A stretch of DNA of 64,000 bases from Gaertneriomyces semiglobifer (GCA_025558075.1 JAHLKF010000011.1:310001-374000); one strand, 5' to 3'. Counted from the stretch's first letter, positions 48,443-60,068 are shown. The notes: generated from the sequence alone by a model not told the origin. Numbers and translations are program-made.

Positions 48443-51400
48443 GGAGCCATACTGCCTCTTTGGTGGCCTCAGCTAATGCAATGTATTCCGCTTCTGCTGT
48501 AGATTGTGCTGTGCAGTTCTGGAGCTTAGATGCCCACGAAATAGCGCCTCCGTTCAGCAATAAGAGGTACGCCGACGTGGAACGTCGATTTTCAGCATTT
48601 GCCGCGAAATCAGCGTCGGAGTAACCATGTAGGGAGGATACTCCCCCGTCTCGAGGACCATACAAGAGCTTGAGATTGCGAGTGCCTTTTACATAGCGGA
48701 GGACACGGCGGGCAGCACTCAAGTGCTGTTCAGTGGGTTTCGACAGGAAACGGGACAGTTTGGAGATTGCGAAGGCAAGATCGGGCCGCGTGGCAATGGT
48801 AAGATACATTAAGCTTCCAATTATTGACTGATAAAGCTTTTGATCAGCCAGGACGTTGTCGTCGGTGGCAGCGACAAGCGATAAGCTGGGCGACAGTGGA
48901 ACAGTGACAGATGTGGCATCGGCAGGGCCATAGCAAAGGAGCATGTCATCAATGTATTTGCCTTGGTTCAGTGTCAGTGTGTCAGCAGTGCGTGTGACTT
49001 CAATGCCGAGAATGTACGAAATCTCCCCCATGTCCTCCATCGCGAAACGCCGGGCAAGACCGTCCTTGATGGACCGCATGCGGGCCGTCGTGGAGCAGAT
49101 GGTGAGGTCATCGACGTACAGGGCAATAATGTCAGGTGTGCCGCCGGCAACGGGACGAATGTACAGCGCGGTGTCGAGAACCGTGGGTTGGAAACCGACG
49201 GACTTCAGATAAGTGTCAAGTGTTTGGTTTCATAAGCGCGGTGACTGCTTTAACCCATAGATCGAACGTAGGAGTTTAACGTACGACCCGTCGGGGAGTT
49301 GCATATGAATGTGGGTGTCGATTACAGCGTTCAGGAATGCCGTGAGGACATCCATTTGGTGGACGACAAGGCCGAAGAGCTGAGAGAGCCAATAGCAGGC
49401 GGAGCGTGCTGAACTTGACGACCGGGGCATAGGTTTCATTGAAATCGAGACCCGGGCGCTGGGTAAACCCACGGGCAACAAGGCGGGCCCTATACTTCTT
49501 GATGGAACCGCCCGGGTGATGCTTAATCTTGAAAACCCATTTAGAGTCGATGGCATAAGCGTCGGACGGCAAGGCATCGACGGGCATCCAGGTCTGATTA
49601 GCGAGCAAGGATTGGCGTTCTTTATCGATGGCCTGCTGCCAGGCATGACGGTCAGGTGAGCGCAGCGCTTGCTTATAAGTGACGGGTCCCCGGGCACGGG
49701 GGCCGTCCAGAGCGGACGCTACTAGGGCCTCAACTGTAGGAGGGGACGTGGAGGAAGATGCCGGGGGGCAATGCTTAGGAGCAAAATATTCATCAACAAC
49801 GGGCAAGCCGTGTAAGTTGAACGCATCGTTCCATTCAGGTTCAGAATACCCAACGTACTTAACAAAATATTGATGCTCCCCCGTCGGTGCGATCCGTTCA
49901 TCAACAATGTACTCGACTTCAAAAACTTCATCATCGGGAGCGTCGGGAGCGGGATCGACATAGTTGGTTTCATCAAACGTGACGTCGCGGGACCGATGAA
50001 TGCGCTGTGTCAGGGGATCGTAGAAACGGTAACCCGTGGAGTCAGTGTACCCGATCAGTTTCATGCGACGGGCCCGGGGTTCGAGCTTTTTATGGGGACG
50101 GCGTTCGACGGGGATATGAACATAAGCGTCGGACCACAAGACCCGCAGGTTCGCCACGTCCGCGGGAGAACCGTGCCATTTTTCGTATGGAGTTGCATTG
50201 CCGATGGCGCGGGACGGCGTGCGCTGACGGAGGTAGTTGACAGCAACGACGATTTCCCCCCACAGATGCTGAGGTATATGACTCGACAGCATGACCGCCC
50301 GGGTTTGTGTCATTAACGTCTGATTATAACGCTCGGCGATGCCGTTTTGTGCCGGAGAGTATGCGTAGGTGGGACAAACCCGGGTGCCGTGCTGCCGGAG
50401 ATCACCGACAAGGGCATGGCTCAGATATTCGCCACCGTTGTCGCATCGCAGTTCAAGGATTTTGCATCCATGGAGGTTTTCAGCGTGTTGGCGAAAAGCG
50501 TGGAATTCAGCGGGGACGTCGTGTTTATTATTTTTGATGACGACGACATGTGCGTATCGAGTAAGTTCGTCGATGAACGTGACAAGGTACGGGCAGTGAT
50601 CGAGGGTGTCATGCTCGACTGACTGCACGTCGCTGTGGATGCGACCAAGGACACGGGTTGCAGGTTGGGGGTTGTCATGATTGAATGGAGAGCGTCGGGA
50701 CTTAGCGACACGACACCCAACGCAGGTCGCAAGGGTGCCGGGCGCGGAAATACCGTATGCGCGAAGCGTTAGTTGGAGATTAGCAGCGCTCGGATGACCG
50801 AAACGTAGGTGCCAGAGCTTAAGAGTAACAGAGTCAGCGGAACTAAGGGCAGGATCAGCGATAACATGTGAAGTAGGCGGTATATCTTGTGAATAAACAG
50901 TGTCAGCAGCCGCAATCGCAGGTGTCGGAGGTGTCGGAGGTGTCGACTCGGTCGAATTGGTCGATTCTGGTCGATTTGTTGGAAAGTGCTGTGCCACCGT
51001 GTCGGGCGCGTGAAGTTGCTGTGCCGTCGGAGGCGCAGTGACGGTAACCGGGGGCGCAGTCACGGACGGGGGGTCACGGGGGGCGGCACACGACGTACGA
51101 TGCGCAATGCGCGCGGACTTGCGGACATGGGTGGTAAAGGCCTCATATTCAGCCGGAGAGGCAGTGGTATACCCAGCAATAAAATAAAGTTATATTGTGA
51201 CGTATGACATCAGCTACACGAGCACCCGACTTGCGATGAATAATCCACCCGGCACTAAGATCAGCCGAGAAGTCTAAGGCATAACGAGACTGGGCCAATG
51301 ATGCGAAGGAGAGCAGGTTCCGCGGACATTCGGGAGCATAGAGCACGTCACTAAGCTTAAGTAAACTGTGACGTGTGTTGATGATTAAGGTTCCCTTGCC

Positions 51401-52411
51401 GTAAGCAGCACACGTGCCGATGCCGGAGATTTGTCGGGCCGAGGGAAAAGCTTGAAATTCCGTCAGAAGGAAGCGATCGCGAATGAGGCTATGTGTGGCG
51501 CCCGAGTCAAGAGCGATGGAGTGCGGCGCGTCACGCTCAGTCGATAAGACAAGGAAGGCCTCGGGATCGGAGTCGGTGTCAGTGTCGGAGTCGGGCGGGC
51601 CGGAGTCCTCGTCGTCGTGTGCAAGTTCAGCGGCATGTGCGGCCGGGCGGGACTGAGCGCGTTTCTTGGCGTCAATGACAAGGGGACAGTCACGAATGTA
51701 GTGGGTACCTTGGTTGCAGACGTCACAGGGACAGGCCGCCGGCGTGGGGCGGCGGCGGCGCGTGGCGGCGGCAGCGGCAAAAGCTTCAGGAGTGCCGGGA
51801 GTTCGAGGTTTCGTGTACACAGAGGCATCCAAGTCCAGGGCGGCAATTTGTAAGGCGTCAAGGGTCTGGGTGTCAGCGGCAACTCGATTTCAAATGCGGT
51901 CACGAACCGAGGGTTTGAGACCGCAAATGTAAGTAAGGCAAACGTCGTCAGAGTCCATGTTCGGCAGGGTTAAGCGAATTTTCTCGAAAGCAGAGTTGTA
52001 TTCGCCGACGGTGCCGGTTTGAGTGAGGTTGCGCAGAGCAAGGCGTTGAGAGTCCAGATAAGCAGCGGGAATGAAGCGTTGATAGAGCGCACGATGGAGG
52101 GGGTTCCACTGAGTAATAACGGCGGCTTTTGCGGCAGAGCGGTTCCACTCTTCCAGCCATGTAAGGGCATGGTCGCGGAGATTGCAGACAGCGACTAAGA
52201 AAAGGTCCTCCTCAGTTAGATCGGGGCGTAAGGTGTGAATCATGTTGATGGAGCGGATGAAGGTCAACAGCCGGGGGGCGGCATCCTGGGGATTGCCGTC
52301 GAACGGGGTGATTTTCTTAAGCGTGTCGGTTAACAGTCGTTCAGCGAACAGTGACGGAGGGTTGTCGGGGGCCGAGAATTCCTCCTTGGCACTGCGGGTC
52401 GAGCGGGCCAT
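48443..52411 (-). pseudogene. Broken gag-pol of copia element 1
   Basis: Starts at the same ATG as element 2. Lesions relative to element 2, in reading order: an Arg codon turned to TGA in gag (about 51892, a CpG transition); one extra base at about 51190 shifting frame between protease and integrase; a 2-base loss in a GA run at about 49383 within RT; the TGA at 49230-49232 shared with element 2; and truncation in RNase H. Between the lesions the zinc knuckle, protease DSGA, integrase and RT blocks are still readable. It cannot make a full polyprotein. Confidence 0.92.
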
Positions 52412-52703
52412 CTAAAAAAAAAGGTGTTATACACAGGCAAGATGCAATAAGGGTCAGTTGTCGTTGAACACAGGCAGGGTGTTCAATAAGCAGTTGTCGT
52501 TGATCGCAGGCGGGGGGATCAATGGCAGTCAGGCGTCGTTAATCGCTGGCAGGGGGATTAACGGTGTCGGGAGCGTCGTATGTCGGGAAAACAGTGTGAT
52601 CGCTCGGGCAAGTGAGGAATCGTCGGTAACGGGCCGTTCCACCCGGAGACTGAAGGGCAGAGAATAAGCAGGTAACAGCTATCGATGCCAGGGACTCATA
52701 ACC

Positions 52704-52981
52704 TGTTGCAGAGGGATCCTGCTGATGCTCTGATCCTTCTAATAAGCTTATGTGTATTCAAGTCTAAGGTTTTAAGAGTACAGTTGAATGCCCGGCATAA
52801 GAGAACCACCCGACGGAAAAGGTCACGTGTCAGGTGTTAGGGCACCCAGTCACATGGGTCACGTGCTCATGGGCACATGACGCACGTGTAAGTGCTGATA
52901 TGGATAAGAACCCATGTCATAGCGCGCGCCCTGGTTAGGGTATCCCTATGACGTGTATGTCACCGGGACCCCCTTACAACA
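52704..52981 (-). repeat. 5' LTR of copia element 1 (278 bp)
   Basis: Begins tgttg and ends caaca on the plus strand, the TG..CA ends of an LTR. Identical, as far as I can read, to the LTR at 60069-60346. Contains three CACGTG palindromes. Confidence 0.93.
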
Positions 52982-53120
52982 AGGGCGAGGCGCGGTGTGT
53001 TGCTCTTAAAGCGATACCAGTACGAGACTTCCGCATTGAAGGTGTTAGGGGCGGAGTTTTTACAGGCTTTTTCCGCCCACCTTGCTGCAAGTTTGCCAAC
53101 GGTGGACAGCAGTATCAACG

Positions 53121-54311
53121 ATGAGTTTCAAGCCCGTATTCGAAAGTTACGAAAGATATGCGCTTTCTACAGCCATTCCGGGAGCGAGAGGATTTCTCAT
53201 GGTAGTACAGAGGTTTTTGAACGGAGACTTGACGCACAAAGCCCTTGAAAACACGCTTGCACGAGAGCTAATCGACAGCAATTGCAATTTTGAGAGGAAA
53301 ATTTTGAAAGCCCTGCTGAACTGGTAAAAGTTTTGCAACTTTGGCTTTTTCACAATTGATCTGGGTGTCTGCTGACCTCAATCCAGGGTGGAGTTGCTTC
53401 CTCCTTTCTCTTTGAACCATGAGCTATCAGAGAACGCGCGCATTTCCGTTTTTTCGAACTTTATCCTGAACTTGCTTTTCACTGTTCAGCAGACGGCCCC
53501 ACCTGTGCGCCCCCCAAAGCGATCGGATTTTGGTAGGTTTGCTATTTCAAGGCGAGCATTCTTACCCTTTCTAACCCTCCGTTCAGGTCATCATCTGAAC
53601 CATCGAAAGCGACCTTTGAGCGGAAGGTGTTGAACGATGAGGCGAAGAGAGGCAGCAGCACTCGTCACGACTTTGCAGGTCACGTACTCGCCCAGCGAAC
53701 ACCAACTGTTCAGAGTGTTGATGGGGAAGCCAAGAAATCCCATGCGTCAAGTGCTCTTGCGTCCATCCATTTGGACTTGGCCCGTCTCGGTGTCGCTCGA
53801 CGAGACGGCCTTTTGGCTATTAAGCGCCGTGGTATTGAGACGCCATATCATATATCTCTTCAAGTTGTTGGTGAGTCTTGTAGCGAACATCGGTTTCATG
53901 ATTGTGCTCACACCATTGTTTTCAAGCATCTTCCCTGATCTTTTATGCCAGCATTTATGTGGCGGCTGATTGGTGCGCAATGCTAGAGCTGGGCAAGGTG
54001 ACATTGCCCGAATCATGGGAGGATAGCAAATTTCTTGGATTCATTGAAGACTTGGATGTAGCAAAGCGGACGATGGTACGTTTTCAACTTCATGCTATGA
54101 AGTTGTTAATTCGAGACTAAGTCAAAATTTTCGCCAGCTGTTGTACCCAAACCAGGTGGATCGAGTGTGGATACTATTGAATGATCCCACAATGAAACCT
54201 GCCGCCGGAACAGGTAACGTAACCACAAAGGTTATGATAACTCCACAAGCCAAGAAGACAATGGACACGACAAAGAACTGCGAACGGCCCACGAATATGT
54301 CCTGGGATTGA
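53121..54311 (+). CDS. Candidate six-exon gene of unknown function between the two elements
   Basis: Exons 53121-53323, 53387-53532, 53610-53870, 53987-54075, 54138-54213 and 54250-54311 join through GT..AG introns of 36-116 bases with phases agreeing at all five junctions. They give 278 codons and a TGA stop. Sequence features are a helical N-terminus (ESYERYALSTAIPGARGFL), a hydrophobic middle (VFSNFILNLLFTV), a basic region, and a well-formed acidic segment (LGKVTLPESWEDSKFLGFIEDLD). I recognise no family. Consistent phasing argues for a real gene, but there is no homology support and further exons may lie upstream, perhaps even linking to the gene at 47046. The last intron is only 36 bases, a weak point. 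Confidence 0.45.
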
Positions 54312-55009
54312 ATGTACGCCGCGCCGGCCAGTTGTGCAGTGGTTTACAGGTTGAGCGGAAATGACGGCAATTTAGCCAAGGAGACAAGTGTGCTTCACTT
54401 ACTTTTCGGGTCATTTATTTTACAGAAAGAGTATTATACCTATGCACACCAGCTTTGTGTGAGCCAAGCACTGGTGGCAAGCATCACCCCTTTCCGAAGT
54501 ATCAATGCACCCTGGACAGGACAGATCCAGAAATGATGTTGGCAAGGATGATGGTCATCATCATCATGATGCCACCCTCATATCTGGTTCCGTACTGTTC
54601 ACGATTTGCAGATCACTTCATGAGATTGAATTGATTGAATAAGGCCGCTGGGTTTGACACAGGGCCCACACTGCTCACTGCGTCTACGGATACAGGATTT
54701 GTTCATTTACAAGCGGTCCTCTATGTCACTTTTCATCATCCACTGGCACAATGTCCGCCATCAGCGTATTTCCAACCTTTATTACTATTGACACCCCATA
54801 AGTAGTTCCATGCTGCCAACGTTGCCAGGTGGCTCTTCTAGTGATTGGTAGGGGGCAGAGTTGCTATAATTAATGGTAGTCTTTCAAGAATGCTGAAATT
54901 TTCAGCCTGTGCAGGCATACTTTCTGCGCATCCAGGGGCCGCTCGTTTTGTGACTGGCGCGTGTCACTGACCCACGGTTCAAATTCAAATTTCCTTTTTC
55001 CGCAAAGAA
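54312..55009. other. Non-coding flank of copia element 2
   Basis: About 700 bases without a supported gene. The last 100 bases, read on the minus strand, continue in frame for about 31 codons from the gag relic on the far side of the element. Confidence 0.4.
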
Positions 55010-55014
55010 GTCAT
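55010..55014. repeat. Target-site duplication GTCAT (left)
   Basis: Five bases GTCAT directly before the LTR at 55015, repeated directly after the LTR ending at 60346. Five-base duplications are the rule for copia integrases. Confidence 0.9.
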
Positions 55015-55291
55015 TGTTGCAGAGGATCCTGCTGAGGCTCTGGTCCTTCTAATAAGGTTATGTGTATTCAAGTCTAAGGTTCTAAGAGTACGGTTGAATG
55101 CCCGGCATAAGAGAACCACCCGACGGAAAAGGTCAGGTGTCGGGTGTTAGGGCACCCAGTCACATGGGTCACGTGCTCATGGACACATGACGCACGTGTA
55201 TGCGCTGATATGGATAAGAACCCATGTCATAGCGCGCGCCCTGGTTAGGGTATCCCTATGACGTGTATGTCACCGGGACCCCCTTACAACA
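55015..55291 (-). repeat. 3' LTR of copia element 2 (277 bp)
   Basis: Differs from the 5' LTR of the same element at about ten bases plus one single-base gap; the right half is identical. Confidence 0.93.
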
Positions 55292-55301
55292 CTCCCCCCT
55301 C
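55292..55301 (-). promoter_or_regulatory. Polypurine tract
   Basis: On the minus strand GAGGGGGGAG abuts the 3' LTR, the standard place for the plus-strand DNA primer. Confidence 0.8.
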
Positions 55302-55351
55302 GGTGCATGCACGACATTTCCTGCAAACTGCCCAACACCTTCAGCAACTGT

Positions 55352-58300
55352 TCAGTGCTTATTGTCAGTGTTCGACATCTTCAGCAGCTTGTCAGCAGTG
55401 TCAAGTATTGTCAGCAACCTGTCAGCAGTGTCAGGCGCTGTCAGCAACTTGTCAGAAGCGTCGGACATATGGAGACCCATGCGAGGATGCATGCTATTCA
55501 GAGCAGGAGCAGCTAGAGCCTTGGTAAGTCCATCAGCAAGCTGATTATTGGTGGATACATAGCGGAGAGCGATTTCCTGGGTCTGATGAACTTTTTCGCG
55601 GATGAAATGATGGCGGAGATCAATGTGCTTGGTGCGATTGTGATTAACTGGGTTGTTGACAAGTTTGATGGCTGCCTGGTTGTCCTCGTACACTGTTAGA
55701 GCGCCGTGCGTGTCAGGGCCATGTTCAGTGCCCGGGAGAATGGACTTGTGGGTGTTATTTCGTGGAAAGTGCTCAAGGAGTGCGAGCATCAGTCGACGGA
55801 GCCAGACGGCCTCCTTAGCGGCCTCTGCTAACGCAATGTATTCTGCTTCTGCTGTAGATTGCGCCGTGCAGTTCTGGAGCTTGGATGCCCATGAAATAGC
55901 GCCTCCGTTCAAGAGGAAAAGGTACGCCGACGTCGAACGTCGGTTCTCGGCATTTGCAGCAAAATCGGCATCAGAATAACCGTGCAATGAACAGTTTGCT
56001 CCCCCGTCTCGAGAGCCATAGTGGACCTTAATGTTTCGAATGCCTTTTACATAGCGGAGAACCCGACGTGCAGCGTTCAGATGCTGTTCAGTGGGTTTCG
56101 ACAAGAAGCGGGACAGTTTGGAGATTGCGAAGGCAAGATCGGGCCGCGTAGCGATGGTAAGGTACATCAAGCTTCCAATTATTGACTGATAAAGCTTTTG
56201 ATCGGCCAGGACATCGGTTTCGGACGCAGCGACAAGCGATAAACTTGGCGACAGTGGAACAGTGACAGATGCGGCATCGACAAGGCCATAGCGAAGGAGC
56301 ATGTCGTCAATGTATTTGCCTTGGTTCAGTGTCAATGTATCGACAGTGCGCGTGACTTCGATGCCCAGGATGTACGAAAGCTCCCCCATGTCCTCCATTG
56401 CGAATCGCCGGGCAAGACCATCCTTAACGGACTGTATGCGGGCCGTCGTGGAGCAGATGGTGAGGTCATCAACGTACAGGGCGATGATGTCAGGTGTGCC
56501 GCCGGCAGCAGGGCAAATGTACAGCGCGGTGTCGAGAACCGTGGGTTGGAAACCAACGGACTTCAGATAAGTGTCCAGGGTTTGGTTTCATAAGCGCGGT
56601 GACTGCTTTAACCCATAGATCGAACGTAGGAGTTTAACGTACGACCCGTTGGGGAGTTGCATATGAATGTCGGTGTCGATTACAGCGTTCAGGAATGCCG
56701 TGAGGACATCCATTTGGTGGACGACAAGGCCGAAGAGCTGAGAGAGAGCCAATAGCAGGCGGAGCGTGCTGAACTTGACGACCGGGGCATAGGTTTCATT
56801 GAAATCGAGACCCGGGCGCTGGGTAAACCCACGGGCAACAAGGCGGGCCTTATACTTCTTGATGGACCCGTCCGGGTGATGTTTAATCTTGAAAACCCAT
56901 TTAGAATCGATGGCATAAGCATCAGACGGCAAGGCGTCGACGGGCATCCACGTCTGATTGTCAAGTAAGGACTGGAGCTCTTTATCGATGGCCTGCTGCC
57001 AGGCATGACGATCAGGTGAGCGCAGCGCTTGCATATAAGTGACGGGTTCCCGGGCACGGGGGCCGTCAAGAGCGGATGCTACTAATGCCTCGACTGTAGG
57101 TGCAATCGCCGGGGATTGGTGCTTATGAGCAAAATATTCATCGACAACAGGCAAGCCGTGTAAGTTGAACGCATCGTTCCATTCAGGTTCAGAATACCCG
57201 ACGTACTTAACAAAATATTGATGCTCCCCCGTCGGTGCGATCCGTTCATCAACAATGTACTCGACTTCAAAAACTTCATCATCGGGAGCGTCGGGAGCGG
57301 GATCGACATAGTTGGTTTCATCGAACGTGACGTCGCGGGACCGATGAATGCACTGTGTCAGGGGATCGTAGAAACGGTAACCCGTGGAGTCAGTGTACCC
57401 GATCAGTTTCATGCGACGGGCCCGGGGTTCGAGCTTTTTGTGGGGACGGCGTTCGACGGGGATATGGACATAAGCGTCGGACCATAAGACCTGCAGGTTC
57501 GCCACGGCCGCGGGAGAACTGTGCCATTTTTCGTATGGAGTTGCATTGCCGATGGCACGGGACGGCGTGCGCTGACGGAGGTAGTTGACAGCAACGACGA
57601 TTTCCCCCCACAGGTGCTGAGGTATGTGACTCGACAGCATGACCGCTCGGGTTTGTGTCATTAACGTCTGATTATAACGCTCGGCGATGCCGTTTTGTGC
57701 CGGAGAGTATGCGTAGGTGGGACAAACCCGGGTGCCGTGCTGCCGGAGATCACCGACAAGGGCATGGCTCAGATATTCGCCACCGTTGTCGCATCGCAGT
57801 TCAAGGATTTTGCATCCATGGAGGTTTTCAGCGTGTTGGCGAAAAGCGTGGAATTCAGCGGGGACGTCGTGTTTATTATTTTTGATGACGACGACATGTG
57901 CGTATCGAGTAAGTTCGTCGATGAACGTGACAAGGTACGGGCAGTGATTGAGGGTGTCATGCTCGACTGACTGCACGTCGCTGTGGATGCGACCGAGGAC
58001 GCGGGTGACAGGTTGGGGGTTGTCATGATTGAATGGAGAGCGTCGGGACTTAGCGACACGACACCCAACGCATGTCGCAAGGGTGCCGGGCGCGGAAATG
58101 CCGTATGCGTGGAGCGCTAGTTGGAGATTAGCAGCGCTCGGATGACCGAAACGTAGGTGCCAGAGCTTAAGGGTGACAGAGTCGGCGGAACTAGGGACAG
58201 GGTCAGCGATAACATGTGAAGTAGGCGGAATATTTTGTGAATAAACAGTGTCAGCAGCCGCAATCGCAGGTGTCGGAGGTGTCGGAGGTGTCGGCGGTGC

Positions 58301-59776
58301 CGACAGTGTCGACTCGGTCAAATTTGTCGATTCTGGTCGATTTGCCGGAAAGTGCTGTGCCACCGGGTCAGGCGCGTGAAGTTGCTGTGCCGTCGGAGGC
58401 GCAGTGACGGTAACCGGGGGCGCAGTCACGGACAGGGGATCACAGGGGGCGGCACGCGACGTACGATGCGCAATGCGCGCGGACTTGCGGACATGGGTGG
58501 TAAAGGCCTCATATTCAGTCGGAGAGGCAGTGGTATACCCAGCAATAAAATAAAGTTTATTGTGATGTATGACATCAGCTACACGAGCACCCGACTTGCG
58601 ATGAGTAATCCACCCGGCACTAAGATCAGCCGAGAAGTCTAAGGCATAACGAGACTGGGCCAATGATGCAAAGGAGAGCAGGTTCCGCGGACATTCGGGA
58701 GCATAGAGCACGTCACTAAGCTTAAGTAAACCGTGACGTGTGTTGATGATTAAGGTTCCCTTGCCGTAAGCAGCACACGTGCCGATGCCGGAGATTTGTC
58801 GGGCCGAGGGAAAAGCTTGAAATTCCGTCAGAAGGAAGCGATCGCGAATGAGGCTATGTGTGGCGCCCGAGTCAAGAGCGATGGAGTGCGGCGCGTCACG
58901 GTCAGTCGATAAGACAAGGAAGGCCTCGGGATCGGAGTCGGTGTCAGTGTCGGAGTCGGGCGGGCCGGAGTCCTCGTCGTCGTGTGCAAGTTCAGCGGCA
59001 TGTGCGGCCGGGCGGGACTGAGCGCGTTTCTTGGCGTCAATGACAAGGGGACAGTCACGAATGTAGTGGGTACCTTGGTTGCAGACGTCACAGGGACAGG
59101 CCGCCGGCGTGGGGCGGCGGCGGCGCGTGGCGGCGGCAGCGGCAAAAGCTTCAGGAGTGCCGGGAGTTCGAGGTTTCGTGTACACAGAGGCATCCAAGTC
59201 CAGGGCGGCAATTTGTAAGGCGTCAAGGGTCTGGGTGTCAGCGGCAACTCGATTTCGAATGCGGTCACGAACCGTTGGTTTGAGACCGCAAATGTAAGTA
59301 AGGCAAACATCGTCAGAGTCCATGTTCGGCAGGGTTAAGCGAATTTTCTCGAAAGCAGAGTTGTATTCGCTGACGGTGCCGGTTTGAGTGAGGTTTCGCA
59401 GAGCAAGGCGTTGAGAGTCCAGATAAGCAGCGGGAATGAAGCGTTGATAGAGCGCACGATGGAGGGGGTTCCACTGAGTAATAACGGCGGCTTTTGCGGT
59501 AGAGCGGTTCCACTCTTCCAGCCATGTAAGGGCATGGTCGCGGAGATTGCAGACAGCGACTAAGAAAAGGTCCTCCTCAGTTAGATCGGGGCGTAAGGTG
59601 TGAATCATGTTGATGGAGCGGATGAAGGTCAACAGCCGGGGGGCGGCATCCTGGGGATTGCCGTCGAACGGGGTGATTTTCTTAAGCGTGTCGGTTAACA
59701 GTCGTTCAGCGAACAGTGACGGAGGGTTGTCGGGGGCCGAGAATTCCTCCTTGGCACTGCGGGTCGAGCGGGCCAT
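55352..59776 (-). CDS. Copia gag-pol polyprotein with one in-frame UGA
   Basis: One frame of 1474 codons from ATG 59776, broken only by TGA at 56588-56590. Order: Gag, with zinc knuckle CDVCNQGTHYIRDC (about 235-250); protease DSGATHSLI (about 305); a GAG-pre-integrase HHCC region (HLRFGHPSAANL, CVGC); and integrase with HSDVQS, CDNGGEYLS and AQNGIAERYNQ supplying D, D and E. A chromodomain (about 833-882, VEYIVDER .. QYFVKYVGYSEPEW) follows, then reverse transcriptase (HQMDVLTAFLNAVID, SIYGLKQSPRL-stop-NQ, LYVDDLTI) and RNase H (VYEDNQAAIKL, HIDLRHHFIRE). The C-terminal tail repeats a DTADKLL-like unit. The UGA stands where other copia elements have Trp. All other domains look intact, so the copy may be active if the UGA is read through, or otherwise dead. 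Confidence 0.93.
55360..55462. repeat. Short tandem repeats at the 3' end of pol
   Basis: Repeated units of the type gtcagcaacctgtcagcag occur four to five times and encode the repetitive DTADKLL-like tail of the polyprotein. Confidence 0.7.
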
Positions 59777-60047
59777 CTAAAAAAAAAGGTGTTATACACA
59801 GGCAAGGTGCAATAAGGGTCAGTTGTCGTTGAACACAGGCAGGGTGTTCAATAAGCAGTTGTTGTTGATCGCAGGCGGGGGGATCAATGGCAGTCAGACG
59901 TCGTTAATCGCTGGCAGGGGGATTAACGGTGTCGGGAGCGTCGTATGTCGGGAAAACAGCGTGATCGCTCGGGCAAGTGAGGAATCGTCAGTAACGGGCC
60001 GTTCCACCCGGAGACTGAAGGGCAGAGAATAAGCAGGTAACAGCTAT

Positions 60048-60068
60048 CGATGCCAGGGGCTCATAACC
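60048..60068 (-). promoter_or_regulatory. Primer-binding site, half initiator tRNA-Met type
   Basis: On the minus strand the 5' LTR ends CAACA and is followed at once by GGTTATGAGCCCCTGGCATC. This is complementary to an initiator tRNA-Met anticodon arm (GGGCTCATAACC core) rather than to a tRNA 3' end. Element 1 has the same site with one change (GGTTATGAGTCC). Confidence 0.82.

Larger units (their letters stand above)
48443..52981 (-). mobile_element. Ty1/copia element 1, 3'-truncated
   Basis: Minus-strand copy of the same family as the element at 55015-60346. Its 5' LTR is 52704-52981, its leader 52412-52703 and its gag-pol region 48443-52411. Homology to element 2 stops at about 48443, inside RNase H (after the EAVWL motif), so the end of pol, the polypurine tract and the 3' LTR are missing. 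No target duplication can be seen for this reason. Beyond 52981 the sequence differs from the flank of element 2, so this is an independent insertion or a rearranged copy, not part of a tandem array. Confidence 0.92.
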
